A stretch of 64,000 nucleotides of DNA from Cynocephalus volans (GCF_027409185.1 NC_084469.1:99449835-99513834), one strand, 5' to 3'. Positions 22,106 through 33,304 are shown, numbered from the stretch's first letter. Numbers and translations: made by a program. The notes: generated by a model from the sequence alone, not told the origin.

Positions 22106-22976
22106 GTACTAAGTGGATCGTGGGGAAGGGGGTTCAGGGGACGGAAGGGGGTCTCCTGGGAGCCCCTGACATGTGTCCAGGCCCTGGGAGGGTCCTTCCT
22201 GCTGCTAGGGTGGAACAAGGACATTACTTTCATTTGCTCATCTGTTCTTTAAAACATCTGTTATTCCCTGGCTGTGAGTGAGGCCCTGTATTCGAGCCTG
22301 ATAGGAAAAAGAGAGGGTGCACCGGTCTGGGGGGCAGGGGGAAGAATCCCTGCAACAGAAAGTTCTAACCAAGGAGGTTCCATGCTAACGCGAGGCTGGA
22401 GGCCAGCCCTGGAGGGTGCGAAGGGCAGAGAAACTGTCCACTCCAGAGAAGGGGGTCAGGGAGAGCTTCCTGGAGGAGAGGACTCCATGGCTGAATCTCA
22501 CAGGATAAGTAGAAGTTTATGAGATAGACAAGCTCTCCTTTATTGTACACTCCTCTTAAAATGATCCCAAGGTCTGGGGTAGGCGGGGTCACCTGTGAGA
22601 GGGTGTCTTGTGAAAGGTTGGATGGGGGTGGGTGAGAGGAGGGACGGAATTAAGGACAAACCCCAGATCTGGTCTGAAAACTGGGAAGGGGGGAAGGTCC
22701 TGGGCTCATTGTTGGCCTGTGGGTCACCCAGGAGGCAGATGGATACCCTGGCCTGGGGCTGAGAAGGTGCCTGGGGCTGCTTCATCCGCTGGGACTGAAA
22801 GTGAGGGGGTGGCTGAGGTTCCTGGGGAGGGAAAGAAGGGTGTGGAGAGAGGGGGCCTGGGTGTTGAAGGGTGGACAGAAATAAATGGAGCCTGCAGGAA
22901 TCTGAGAAGGAGAACAGGAGCAGGCAGCATTGGGGATGCCTGGGCTGGTGACATTTTCAGAGGTAGGAAGCATCGG

Positions 22977-23020
22977 CCTAACCCTAATCCTAACCCTAAC
23001 CCTAACCCTACCCCTACCCC
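22977..23020 (+). repeat. Interstitial telomeric repeat in FBN3 intron 5
   Basis: About six units of CCTAAC / CCCTAA with changes (one TCCTAA), grading into CCCCTA units. This orientation reads the C-rich telomere strand on the + strand. Confidence 0.9.
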
Positions 23021-24022
23021 GAAAGGCCAAGGAGCCCAGGAAGGCAAAAATGGGCAGGTCCCCAGGACTGATGCCAGTAGGGAGAGGTTGTGACAAACAA
23101 CGGGTATATCTGTGACCAAAGCCAGGTTGGAGAGAGTGTAGCCATGAATTGGAAACTGGAGGGGCTGAGAGGTGACCTGGGTTTGAGGGGTGACTTTTGG
23201 AAACTGACTTTGACAAGAAATCAGAATTGGAATATGGGCTGTCAGAGATGGAGCAAGCTCTGGGTGGCTGAGGGGGAGTGAGGGTCAGTGGGAAGGGGTG
23301 AGGTCTGGGGTGGGTGGTGGCAGGGGAGGGCCCAGGGAGACGCAGGCCTGGGTGCTGAGGTTCTGGGAACAGCTGGGGGTCTCTGTGAAGCCCCTCCTCT
23401 GTGTGGATCCTGGGGGGGGGGGTGGTGGTGGTGGCTGCTGATTCTGGAAGAGGCTGCCCTTGGTTGAGTGCCAGCTGCTTGATTGGAAACATCTGCAGAA
23501 TGGAGACAGGAAGTCACATCTGGGCCTGTGCACGGTGGTTGGGAGAACCGATGTGGCCACCTTGGGCTGGATCCTGGGGGTCGGTGGTGCTGTGGGACCA
23601 GAGCATTTGGGCAGATGGTGGGTCCTTGTCAATAGCTGGGAGATTTGGCAGGGCCAGGTGTGTGTCCAGGGGTGAGACAGGCTCCCAACCAGGTATCCGT
23701 GGGTCCCTGCCCAGGCCTGAAGGGAAGGCAGGCCTGGGGGAGGGAGAGGGGTGTCCAGACATGCCCGATCTTTGTGAGCTTGGAGGTCTTGGCCTCCCTC
23801 CTAGAGGTGAGTCTGGGAATGCTTTGAAGAAAAAGGGTTTTGAAGGGCGAGTAGGAGTTCGCTAGGCAGGAAGGGGAGGAAAGGCATTCTATCCAGGAAG
23901 GGGAACAGCATGAGAAAAGGCTTGTCGACAGGAAAAAGCCTGGTGGGAGGCTGAAAAGGGGATGGAGATGCAGAGGGCTCTGGAGCAAGGGTCCCACCTG
24001 CCCACATCTATCTGCCCCTCAG

Positions 24023-24220
24023 ACTACCGGATGGGGCCCTGCTTCAGCCAAGTGGGCCCTGAGGGGTGCCAGCACCAGCTGACGGGTCTCATATGCACCA
24101 AGGCGCTCTGCTGTGCCACTGTGGGCCGTGCCTGGGGCCTTCCGTGTGAGCTCTGCCCTGCACAGCCACACCCCTGCCGGCGCGGCTTCATCCCCAACAT
24201 CCGCACGGGGGCCTGCCAAG
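24023..24220 (+). CDS. FBN3: FBN3 coding exon 6: hybrid domain 1
   Basis: Residues 191-257, starting [16 protein letters not shown]. The domain has nine cysteines, the odd number known for the first hybrid domain of fibrillins, where one cysteine is free and thought to make intermolecular bonds. The odd count is therefore expected here, unlike in cbEGF19. Donor CAAG|GTGAGTAG. Confidence 0.95.
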
Positions 24221-24328
24221 GTGAGTAGTGGGGTCAGCGAGTGGGACAGAGGCCCTGCGGGGCCTTCGGCAGCCTTGATGCCCCCCTCTGATGGGCCTCT
24301 CACTCCCTTGCCGGCTTTGTCCCTACAG

Positions 24329-24454
24329 ATGTGGATGAGTGCCAGGCTGTCCCTGGCCTGTGCCAGGGGGGCGGCTGCATCAACACAGTGGGCTCCTTTG
24401 AATGCCACTGCCCTGCCGGACACCGGCTCGATGACAGTGGTGCTAAGTGTGAAG
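24329..24454 (+). CDS. FBN3: FBN3 coding exon 7: cbEGF1
   Basis: Residues 257-299. A 126-base exon coding one calcium-binding EGF module: DVDEC start, six cysteines, and the Asn hydroxylation and aromatic positions ([12 protein letters not shown]). Calcium binding stiffens tandem cbEGF rods. Confidence 0.95.
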
Positions 24455-24581
24455 GTGGGTGGCAGGCGGGGGTCGACCTAGGACCTCCTCTGTGTCCTGG
24501 GCAGCTCAGGCTCCCCTTCAGGGAGGCAGAGAGGTCGCGGGAGTGAGGGGTCTGGCTCTGACCCTGACTCTGGCTCTGCAG

Positions 24582-24707
24582 ATGTGGACGAGTGTCTCGG
24601 CGTGCCTGGCCTCTGCTTCGGGGGTGACTGCACCAACACAGTCGGGAGCTTCGTCTGCATTTGTCCACGTGGTTTTGCCAGCAGCCTGGACGGTACCCGC
24701 TGCCTGG
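24582..24707 (+). CDS. FBN3: FBN3 coding exon 8: cbEGF2
   Basis: Residues 299-341. One complete cbEGF module ([24 protein letters not shown]) with six cysteines. It is followed by a 2.3 kb intron before TB1. Confidence 0.94.
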
Positions 24708-25689
24708 GTGAGCTGAGGCCAGAGGGGCTGGAGGGAGAGAGGGTGGGCAAGACACAGGTCCCTTACTTACCTATTTCTGCCAACACTCTGGCTCCCTACC
24801 CATCAGCCTCTGTGCTCTTGGGCCCCAGTCTGGAGGCCCCTTCGAACCTGTCTCTAAGCTTTTTAATTCTTTCATCTCCTGTCTTGGCCTCTTGGCTCCA
24901 CTGTCCACCCCTCCCCCAATGCCCCTCTGCACCTCGGATTCAACAGTCTGACCCTCTAGCTTTCATCTCTGTGCCCTTTTGCCCATCGCCCTCTCTGGCC
25001 CCCCATCTCTATATCCCTCCTTCGGCCCCCAAAGACTTTTAAAGAGCATCTCATCTTCCCTCTCCCTACTCCGTTTTTGAGATGGGGAAACTGAGGCCCA
25101 GAGAGTGAAGGTTTGCTTGAGTCAACTCAACAAGTCCAGAACACACAGATGATCACACCTAACTCCCCAGACCCCCAGCCAGGGTGGGGGTCTCTGGGCT
25201 ATGTCCACCCTCCTGCCACCCCCTACACTTGGCCTGGTCAAGGGGGGACCCACCCCTTAGGCTCTCACTCCTTGTCCTGCTGTCTTGATGAACTGGTCGT
25301 GAAGGTTGTGAAGTTGTCTGTGGCCAACAGGGCTGGCCAGGAATATGGACGTTGCTGGTGGGGGATGGGTAGAGTCTTGGTCTGAGGAGAGGGGAGGGGG
25401 CTTGGCGGTTCCCCAGCATCACCCCGGGCCCCTCAGGCTGGGCCTGTACCAGGAAGGGCTGGGAATATTGTGTTTGGAATTCGGCCAGTGTGTTGTGGCC
25501 AATTCCAGACTTTCTAGGTCTCCACTTCTGCAGGCCACCATGCTTGGCATGGGGGTACCTCTGGGCACGTCCCCCTGGACTTAGAGAGCCTCTCCCAGCT
25601 ACTAAACAGCAGAGCCTAGATTCGAACCAAGGTTGGGCTGCCTCTGAGCATAGGCTATAGGTTCAGTCCTGGATTCTGACTGTCAGCAG

Positions 25690-25850
25690 AGGTGCTTGTA
25701 GACTCTGTGACCTTGGGCAAGTGACAACCTCTCTGTGCCTCAGTTTCCTTGTCTGTAAAATGAGGATAATAGCAATACCTAGCTCACAGAGGTAAGGATT
25801 AAATAAGAAACAATTTGTGGAGTGGTTTGCGGAGGGCTGTTGCAGATAAG
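25690..25850 (+). mobile_element. MIR in FBN3 intron 8
   Basis: GACCTTGGGCAAGTGACAAC, CTCAGTTTCCTTGTCTGTAA and GAGGTAAGGATTAAATAAG are the MIR core. Confidence 0.85.
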
Positions 25851-26992
25851 CACTGAGGACACAGTCATGGGGACAAGGACAATTACCCTGAAGTTGAAGC
25901 GGGGACCCTGAGCACGGTGTGGCTCACAGTGGGTGCCTGAAGCCATGGCAGCATCATTTTTATTCTGTCTCTGTCTCCGCTGCTTGAGAGAGAGCTGCTT
26001 GTCAGATCCTCCGGGGCTGGGCGATCTGGTTTCCCATCCTCCTCCTGCTTTAGCATGTGCGTGACCTTGAATGAATGTGTTGACCTCTTCTCGTCTGAGC
26101 AGGCCCGGTCCCTTCTGAGGAGCTGTGATGAGCTGGGGCTGAGGAGCCCTGACTCCCACACTTGCACCTTGGGGGGCCTCCAGGTGTACAGAGTGAGGCC
26201 TGGGAGGTGGAAACTTTTTTGTGTTTTCCCAGCTTGGGGCAGCTGCCAGCGGCCCTCCCGGCTGGTGGGAGGGTTTTTTCAACCGTGGGCTACTGGCCAA
26301 GATTTGTGGGTTTTTAAACCTAAAAATATGCTCTTTGAGTCAGAGCTTAAGAAATCTGATCGCTGTATAAAGCCGTTGGACTCAAGGACATAGTGGAAGC
26401 AGAAGAGCATCTGTAGTTCTCATACCTGGGGCACCTCTGCCTCGGTCTCCCTGGGGGCCATGGCTGTCAATGCACCACTGTTCTCCTTTCTCAAATTTGC
26501 AATCTCTTAGGCTTCCCCATTATGCTCAAGGCTGGCAAGTGAGGATACACAGCTACAGATTGCAGTGTCCCTGCCTGACCTCCCACCATGGCAACCCCCC
26601 CGCACACACACCAAGAGGTCTTCCTCTGTGTGGATGAATACCTGCAGCGATGGGGAGCTCACTACTAGTGCCAGCTCAGGATGTTGGGACACTTGTTTGG
26701 AATGAGCCCAAATCTACCTCCCCGTGACAATTTAGAAATCTTGGTAATAAGAAATGGCACTCAACAAGGACTGGCCACATGCCAGACTTTATCTGGGCAA
26801 CACTCTTGTAAGGTGAGGTGGGTATTTAAAGCATCCCCATTCTATGGATGGGGAAACTGAGGCACAGAGAGGCAAGGACACCTGTTCTACAGTCAGTGCT
26901 GGTTGCAACTGGGATTTGACTCCAGGTCTGGTGACTGATGTCCTCCTGCTCCCTACATCATGCTCATGGGCCCCTCCCCAACCTGGTTGCAG

Positions 26993-27145
26993 ACCACCGG
27001 GCCGGCACTTGCTTCTCAGTGCTGATTGCGGGCCGCTGTGCCGGAGACCTCGCTGGACAGTACACTCGCAGGCAGTGCTGCTGTGACAAGGGCAGGTGCT
27101 GGGCGGTTGGCCTGACTCCTGGGCTGTGCCCTCCGAGGGGCTCTG
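26993..27145 (+). CDS. FBN3: FBN3 coding exon 9: TB1 domain, first part
   Basis: Residues 341-392 begin [16 protein letters not shown] and include the CCC triplet typical of TGF-beta-binding-protein-like (TB) domains. Seven of the eight TB cysteines are here; the eighth is in exon 10 (EFQRLC). Acceptor TGGTTGCAG, donor CTCTG|GTGAGTG. Confidence 0.94.
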
Positions 27146-27224
27146 GTGAGTGAGAGCTGCGGACTGCAGGTTGGGGGTCCAGGGCAGGACCGAGGGTCTG
27201 GCCTCAAACCCTGCATCCTCACAG

Positions 27225-27407
27225 ATGAGTTCCAGCGACTGTGTGCTCAGGGGCTCCCGCTGTTGCCTTCCCACCCCGGCCTCTTCCCTGGTCTCCCAGG
27301 CTTTGGATCTAATGGTGTGGGTCCTGCCCTTGGGCCGGCACGACACAGTCCCCATGGCTCCAATGGGCATGGGGTCCCCAGCCTGGGACCTGGAAACTCC
27401 AATATTG
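27225..27407 (+). CDS. FBN3: FBN3 coding exon 10: TB1 end and Gly/Pro-rich linker
   Basis: Residues 392-453. After the last TB1 cysteine the exon codes a low-complexity stretch dominated by Gly and Pro (HPGLFPGLPGFGSNG and onward). Fibrillin-1 has a Pro-rich and fibrillin-2 a Gly-rich segment at this point; a mixed Gly/Pro segment is the hallmark of fibrillin-3. This exon is the best single reason for the paralogue call. Confidence 0.93.
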
Positions 27408-27410
27408 GTG

Positions 27411-27880
27411 AGATCTGGGACTTGGGAGGAGGATTCCAAGACCTGGGGTGGGCCTGGGTTTGGGGAGAGGGCTTTGAATTGGGGAGAAGGGGTCTAGGCC
27501 TCAGAGAAAGGGTCAGGACTTTGGAGTGGGGGAACAGAGGTCCCAGCCTGGACAGTGGTCTGGGGATGGGAGTAGATTGGTGATTTGGTCCTCAAAGTCA
27601 GGGTTTGGGCTTTGGGTGGGGAGTCTGGGTATAGTGTGGGGGTCTGGGCTTCTTTGAGCTTGAGATGGGGGATTTAGGTCTCAAATAAGGGTCTCGCCCC
27701 ATAGTAAGGATCTGGGCCCAGGGTGGGAGCCTAGATCCTGGATGGGGGTCCGATTTTAAGGCAGGATTCTGGGCTTCAGTGGGAAAGCCTGGACATAGGG
27801 TACAGGGTCTGAGCCAGGACAGGGTCCCAGCCTCAGAGCTTGTGTCTGGGACCAAACTCCGGACTGGGGGACCAGTCTGT
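27411..27880. repeat. Diverged G/T-rich repeats in FBN3 intron 10
   Basis: Repeated variants of GGTCTGGGCTT and TGGGGGTCTGGG at uneven spacing, consistent with an old minisatellite. Confidence 0.4.
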
Positions 27881-27911
27881 GCTCAGGTGCCTCCACCGGC
27901 CCCACCTACAG

Positions 27912-28055
27912 GCACAGCTGCTCTAAACCAGACCATTGACATCTGTCGACACTTCACCAATCTGTGTCTCAATGGCCGCTGCCTGCCCACCCCTTCCAGC
28001 TACCGCTGCGAATGCAATTTAGGCTACACCCAGGACGTGCGTGGCGAGTGTATCG
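27912..28055 (+). CDS. FBN3: FBN3 coding exon 11: EGF4
   Basis: Residues 453-501 ([15 protein letters not shown] and onward). An EGF module without the DxDE calcium signature, as in EGF4 of fibrillin-1. The NQT sequon near its start could be N-glycosylated. Confidence 0.93.
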
Positions 28056-28126
28056 GTGAGTGGCGGCCAGGTAGAGTGGGGTGGGCGGGCCCTGCTGGGT
28101 TGGAACTCAGGGTCCTCTGCCTGCAG

Positions 28127-28246
28127 ACGTGGACGAATGCACCAGCAGCCCCTGCCACCATGGTGACTGCGTCAACACCCCTGGCTCCTACCACTGCCGG
28201 TGCCACGAGGGCTTCCAGGTCACACTCACCAGGCAGGCGTGTGTGG
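28127..28246 (+). CDS. FBN3: FBN3 coding exon 12: cbEGF3
   Basis: Residues 501-541 ([15 protein letters not shown]). A short 120-base cbEGF exon with six cysteines. The donor is GTGG|GTATGG. Confidence 0.94.
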
Positions 28247-28346
28247 GTATGGCCTTTTGTCCCAGAGTGGAGGTTACAGTGGGGGGGAGGGTCTGGCTGG
28301 CTATGGGGGGAACTTCCTGACTGCCCACCTCCCTCCCTGCTCCCAG

Positions 28347-28472
28347 ATGTGGATGAGTGCATCATCAGTGGTGGCCTCTGCCACCTGGGCCGCTGTGTCA
28401 ACACAGAGGGCAGCTTCCAGTGTGTCTGCAATGCAGGCTTCGAGCTCAGCCCTGATGGCAAGAACTGTGTGG
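28347..28472 (+). CDS. FBN3: FBN3 coding exon 13: cbEGF4
   Basis: Residues 541-583 ([29 protein letters not shown]). Complete six-cysteine cbEGF. The next intron of 2.2 kb is mostly L1, two SINE copies and an LTR-like insertion. Confidence 0.95.
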
Positions 28473-28917
28473 GTGAGTAGGGGGTGGGTGGTGGGCAGGG
28501 GGCCCACTAGCTGCCTTTTACAGACACCTTGTATCTCCACTCCTGTTCTTGCTACCCCTGCTTACCTCTCTGAGCCCAGTGCCTGCTTTAGCCCCTCCTA
28601 ACCCCTATCCGTCACACACACCCCCCACTTACTTCTTCAGTCTCTCCTTCCTGAATTTATTCTGTGAATTGCAAGAAGGGGCCTGAAGCAGTTTCTCTAG
28701 AAACTCCTCTCCTAAGACGGCCAGAAACATCCTGGCCACTGAGAGGGTGGGATCAGGACCTTGGAGAGCACCCCTCTCGCCTGCTCCCCGTGGGGTCCAG
28801 CCATGGCTTGTGAACCCTTTACTCTTTTCTCTCATTTTGACTGATGAGATCTGCGTTAAAGTCTTCCCTCGCATGTATGAAAGGATTTTCCCCTTTCTGC
28901 ACTCATCGGTTTTAAAA

Positions 28918-29022
28918 AACTTTTTTTTGTTTTGTTGGCAGCCGGCCAGTAAGGAGATCTGAACCCTTGACCTTGGTGTTATCAGCACCCAACTCTAACA
29001 AATTGAGCTAACCGGCCAGCCC
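28918..29022 (-). mobile_element. tRNA-Ile-derived SINE, antisense
   Basis: Poly(T), GATCTGAACCCTTGACC and TTGAGCTAACCGGCCAGCC. Confidence 0.85.
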
Positions 29023-29023
29023 T

Positions 29024-29536
29024 AAAAAATTTTTCAAGCATCTATATTGATATATAATTCACATACCATGAAATTAACCATTTAAAGTGTACAATTCATT
29101 GATTTTTTAGTGTGTGCAGAGTTGTGCAAGCATCACTGTAATCTAAGTTGAGGATATCTTTATCACTTGAAAAATAAACCCCATATCTTGGGGGCTGGCT
29201 GGTTATCTCAGTTGGTTAGAGTGCAACCTTATAACACCAAGGTCAGGGGTTCAGTTCCCCATATTGGCCAGCTGCCAAAATAAGTAAACCCCATATCCAT
29301 TAGTCCCTCTGTAATTCTTCCTTCTTCCCCCAGCCTTAGGCACTTGGCTAATCTACTTTCTGACTCCAATAGATTTGCCCATTCTGGACATTTCCTATAA
29401 ATGAAATCATGTACTATGTGGTGGGTTCACCCATGTCATAGCAAGGATGGTTTACATTTTTTATTGTGGCAAAATGTGTGAAGCATGTGTCAGAGCCTCA
29501 TTCCTTTTCATGGCTGAATAATATTCTGTTGCTTTG
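29024..29536 (-). mobile_element. L1M 3' end, antisense, split by a SINE
   Basis: ATATAATTCACATACCATG, TTGTGCAAGCATCACTG and CATGGCTGAATAATATTC are antisense L1M. It resumes at 30,090. Confidence 0.8.
29191..29285 (+). mobile_element. tRNA-Ile-derived SINE with target duplication
   Basis: TTATCTCAGTTGGTTAGAG and GGGGTTCAGTTCCCC. TAAACCCCATATC occurs on both sides (about 29,175 and 29,284), marking insertion in the L1. Confidence 0.85.
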
Positions 29537-30089
29537 CCCCTCATGGATTTGTCACCCCTTTTCCCCTGGGTGACGGAGCCACAAAGGATTACTCAAAGCC
29601 CATCTCTTCTGAGCAATGAGAAGCCCCGAAGTGGTTAACTTCCCTGAACCCTCAAGCAAGAGGCATTCCTTCCATTTGGGAAATTAACCCTGAATTGGGG
29701 TTCTCTTCCTGCATTTATTCTCCAGCCCAGCAAGTTACAGGAAGAGACATAGATGGGCTTAAAGTTTTAACAAGTTTAACAACAGAAGCTGGTAACATTC
29801 AGGAAAAACAAGTCAGATGACATTCCATTAAGGCAATTAAGTGGCCCACCAGCAAAAGCTTAATCTTAGCAAACATTCCCTTCTTACAGCAATTTTCCAG
29901 TATCTTTACATATCAATCAGTAACCTGTCTGTCTTTGAACCAGCAACCTTGCTGTGTTACAATTCTTTATCTTACAACAGAGACTCAATAACCTGGGGAA
30001 AATTTCTTGTTTTTTATAAGGTCAATATTTGAAACTGCAAGGCTTTGGAAAAGCAGGCCCTGTGAAGTACATTTGCTTTATAGCATATT
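29537..30089. mobile_element. LTR-like insertion in L1, family not recognised
   Basis: About 550 bases that break a continuous antisense L1. The insert begins TGTTGCTTTGCCCCTC and ends TTCCACA, with similar short flanks (ATATTC and ATACTC). Ends and flanks suggest a solo LTR. No open frame of note. Confidence 0.5.
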
Positions 30090-30550
30090 CCACAATACTC
30101 CATTATACGAATAGACCACATTTGTGTTTATTCATTCATCAGTTGATGAACATTTGGATTGTTTCCACTTTTTGCTATTGTGGATAATGTTGCTATGAAC
30201 ATTCATGTACAAGTTTTTGTGTGGGCTCCTGTACATTTATTTACATTTTTCTCTATGTGCTGTCCTTATTTTTTTAATACTGTTTTGGAAACAACTCATT
30301 CTGCACCTGCCACTTTTCTTTAAATTAGACTATTTCATCGTTTGCTCTTCTTTTTTTTTCTTTTCTTTTTTTAAATTGAGGTGAAACTCACACAACATAA
30401 ATATAATCATTTAAAAGTGAACAGTTCTGTGGCATTTAGTAGATTCCTAGTGTTATGCAATCAACTCCTCATTTATTCAACATTGAACAAATAGGCTGCA
30501 CATGTCCCAGCAGACAAACCAATATACTAGCAAACATAGCCACAGACAAC
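30090..30550 (-). mobile_element. L1M 3' end pieces, antisense
   Basis: CATTCATCAGTTGATGAAC and TTGCTATGAACATTCATG continue the split copy; from about 30,360 a second 3' UTR piece follows (TTGAGGTGAAACTCACAC). Confidence 0.7.
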
Positions 30551-30690
30551 CACGATTCGTTTGGCTTCCATACCCCAGGGAAGGGTCCCTCTGGGGACTC
30601 GGCTTTGGGACCTGGAGAAGTGAGGGGGAGGGGCTGGTCTACCCGGCAGGGCTGGCCCGTGTGGACACCGGCCTCTCCGGGTGTCCCCAG

Positions 30691-30813
30691 ACCACAACGA
30701 ATGTGCCACCAGCACCATGTGCCTTAATGGCCTGTGCCTCAACGAGGATGGCAGCTTCACATGTCTCTGCAAGCCCGGCTTCCTGCTGGCACCTGGTGGC
30801 CGCTACTGCATGG
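30691..30813 (+). CDS. FBN3: FBN3 coding exon 14: cbEGF5
   Basis: Residues 583-624. The module begins DHNEC instead of DxDEC, with Asn at the position of the second Asp; Asn is tolerated in cbEGF consensus. Six cysteines are kept ([19 protein letters not shown]). Confidence 0.94.
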
Positions 30814-30995
30814 GTGAGGCTGGAGGCTGGACCCTTGGGAGGTAGAAGGGGGATGGGAGGGCATCAGAGGAGCCAGAGCAAGGAATGAGAGAGGAGGAGG
30901 GTCAGGAAGAGGGGAAGGGTGGGAGATGGGGAGGGGCTGATGGAGGAGGAGCGCGGGCTGGGATCCCTCCCAGTGCCACTGTGGACCTCCTGCAG

Positions 30996-31271
30996 ACATA
31001 GACGAGTGCCAGATGCCCGGAATCTGCATGAACGGCCACTGCACCAACACTGCGGGCTCCTTTCGCTGCCAGTGCCTGGGGGGGCTGGCCGTGGGCCCGG
31101 ATGGACGCGTGTGTGTGGACACCCACGTGCGCAGCACATGCTATGGGGCCATCGAGAAGGGCTCCTGCGCCCGTCCCTTCCCTGGCGCTGTCACCAAATC
31201 TGAGTGCTGCTGCGCCAGTCCGGACCACGGGTTTGGGGAGCCCTGCCAGCTCTGTCCTGCCAAGAACTCTG
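30996..31271 (+). CDS. FBN3: FBN3 coding exon 15: cbEGF6 fused with TB2
   Basis: Residues 624-716. Residues 624-664 are a complete cbEGF ([11 protein letters not shown] to GRVCV). The frame then runs without a splice site into [17 protein letters not shown], the start of TB2 with its CCC triplet. At 276 bases it is the longest exon seen and the only one that spans two full domain units. Confidence 0.95.
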
Positions 31272-31563
31272 GTGAGCACGTCCGGCTGCTGGGTCCCCAC
31301 ATACCTCCTTGGCTCTGAGGTCCTCCTTCAGTCTTCTCTGGTGATGGGTTGGGGGGTCTCAGCTCTCACTGGGTAGGGGCTTCTCTCTGCTGGGGGCTCC
31401 CCCCAAGAAGAGGAGGAAGGGAGTTGCTTTTCCCATGGGAGGTGGGGGCACATCTTAGTCCCAGACTCTTGCCCAAGATCAAGGGGCTGAGTCCTTGGCC
31501 GTGGCTCAGATTCCATCACAGACAAGCTCCCTGACCCATCCCCCCCGTCCTCTCCACCCCCAG

Positions 31564-31617
31564 CTGAGTTCCAGGCGATCTGTAGCAGTGGTCTTGGCAT
31601 CACCACAGACGGTCGAG
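31564..31617 (+). CDS. FBN3: FBN3 coding exon 16: TB2 end
   Basis: Residues 716-734 (AEFQAICSSGLGITTDGR). A 54-base exon that gives the eighth TB2 cysteine and the linker to cbEGF7. Donor CGAG|GTAAGG is strong. Confidence 0.92.
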
Positions 31618-31701
31618 GTAAGGGGGCCCAGCCCCTCCACACTGGGGCCAGCACGTGGCTGCCTTGGTATTGGGAGAGGGTAGGGTTGTGTTTGGGAACT
31701 G

Positions 31702-32146
31702 TGTGAGTTTGCTAGGGTTGCCATAACCAAGTGCCACAGGCTGGGTGACTTCAACAGCAGAGATTTATTCTGTCACAATCCTGGAGGCCAGAAGTTCAAG
31801 GGGCTGGCAGGGTTGGCTCCGTCTGAGGCTGCGAGGGAGAATCTGTTCCAGGCCTCTCCCCTGGCTTCGGAAGATTTGTTGGCAATCCTTGGCGTTCCTT
31901 GGCTTGTGGAAGCATCGCAATCTCTGCCTCTGTCTTCACATGGCGTTCTCCCTGCATGTGTTTGTCCAAATTTTCCCTTTCTACAAGGATGCCAGTCATA
32001 TTGGATTAGAGCCCACCCTAATGACCTCATTTTAACTTGATTGCCTCTGTAAAGACCCTGTCTCCAAATAATGTCATGTTCGGAGGTCCCTGAGGATAGG
32101 ACTTCAACACATGGAATTGGGGGAGAGGCACAGTGCACCCCATAGC
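31702..32146 (-). mobile_element. MLT1-type MaLR LTR, antisense, FBN3 intron 16
   Basis: GTTTGCTAGGGTTGCCATAA, ATATTGGATTAGAGCCCACC and GACTTCAACACATGGAATT follow the antisense MLT1 order. Full length, no internal region. Confidence 0.85.
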
Positions 32147-32252
32147 AGACAGAGATGGCAGAGATATAGAAAACCACATTTCCTCTCTCAATCCCTTGAT
32201 CTCTTGATTTCCTTCCCTCCTGAGCCCTGTTTTCTTTCTTTTCTTTTCTCTC

Positions 32253-32357
32253 TCTTTTTTTTTTTTTTTGGTGGCTGGTTGGTATAGGGATCGAACCCTT
32301 GACCTTGGTGTTAATTAGCACCACGCTCTAACCAACTAAGCGATCTGGCCAGCCCCT
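32253..32357 (-). mobile_element. tRNA-Ile-derived SINE, antisense, with target duplication
   Basis: Poly(T), GGGATCGAACCCTTGACC, GCTCTAACCAACTAAGCG. Flanks CTGAGCCCTGTTTTCT and CTGAACCCTGTTTTCT differ by one base. The B box complement lacks the extra base found in most copies. Confidence 0.88.
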
Positions 32358-32719
32358 GAACCCTGTTTTCTCTAGAACTTACTCTGCAATCTTCAATGTA
32401 ATTCTTCCTGCCCCTCCCAGGAATGGACAGTCCCTACCAAGGGATCTCTGCTGATCTGCTATGGCCAGCACGTCTCAGCCCCAAGTGCCTCTATTTGTAA
32501 AGTTGCAACTTGAAAGGAAAGGAAATTCCTGTGTGTCTTTTTTCACTTGTTTGCTGAACACACACACGCACGCACGCACGCGTGCGCATGCACACAGTCC
32601 CTTCCTGAAACAGCCTTTCTGCATGAGCAAAAATAAAAGGACTTGGGTTATGGTCACATTTTCCACTGACTGCTGGGCCTCCGGGATAGCACAGATGCCT
32701 GACTCCCCAGTAAAGACAC

Positions 32720-32940
32720 ATTCTAGAGTCAGACTGCCTAGGTTCAAATCCCAGCCCTGCTATTTACTGATGAGTAATCTTGGGCAAGTTACGTCCCCTC
32801 TCTCTGCTTGTTACTCTTTGTCTATAAAGTGGGGGTAATCCTAGGATCCATTTCAGGGTGTCATGGAGATCAGATGAGTAAATATACTTTTTGTAGGACA
32901 GTGCTCGGACTAAGTAGTAACTGCTCTGTAACATTAGTGA
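32720..32940 (+). mobile_element. MIR
   Basis: GTTCAAATCCCAGCCCTGC, TCTTGGGCAAGTTACGTC and the following splice of MIR core motifs. Confidence 0.85.
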
Positions 32941-32995
32941 TGATGGTTACTTTTATTTTTATTATGGTGCTACAGTGCACACTTCTGCTCCACAG

Positions 32996-33195
32996 GTTCC
33001 AAACTGGGGACAGTTTTGCCCCCTGCGGGACATTCAGCAACATTCAGAGAAATACGGGGGAGGGTGCTATTGGCATCTTGTGGGTGGAGGCCAGGGGTGC
33101 TGCTCGACATCCTGCAATGCCCAGAATGGTTCCCTGCAGCAGAGAATGATGCGTCCCCAACTGTCAATGGTGCTGAGGTTGAGGACACCCTGGTT
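32996..33195 (+). mobile_element. MER20 DNA transposon, sense
   Basis: GACAGTTTTGCCCCCTGCGG, GGAGGCCAGGGGTGCTGC and GGTTGAGGACACCCTG cover MER20 nearly end to end. Confidence 0.8.
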
Positions 33196-33304
33196 TAGGG
33201 GAAAATGAGGGAGAGTCTGGGCTAGAGCTCCAGCATGGGAGGATCTGGCTTCTAGAGACCCCCGGTGAGCCGGGGTAGCTGCTGACACACTCCTCCTGCC
33301 CCAG

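Noticed and set aside
24023-24220. Odd cysteine count in hybrid domain 1 as an anomaly
   Set aside because: Nine cysteines with one free are normal for this domain in fibrillins.
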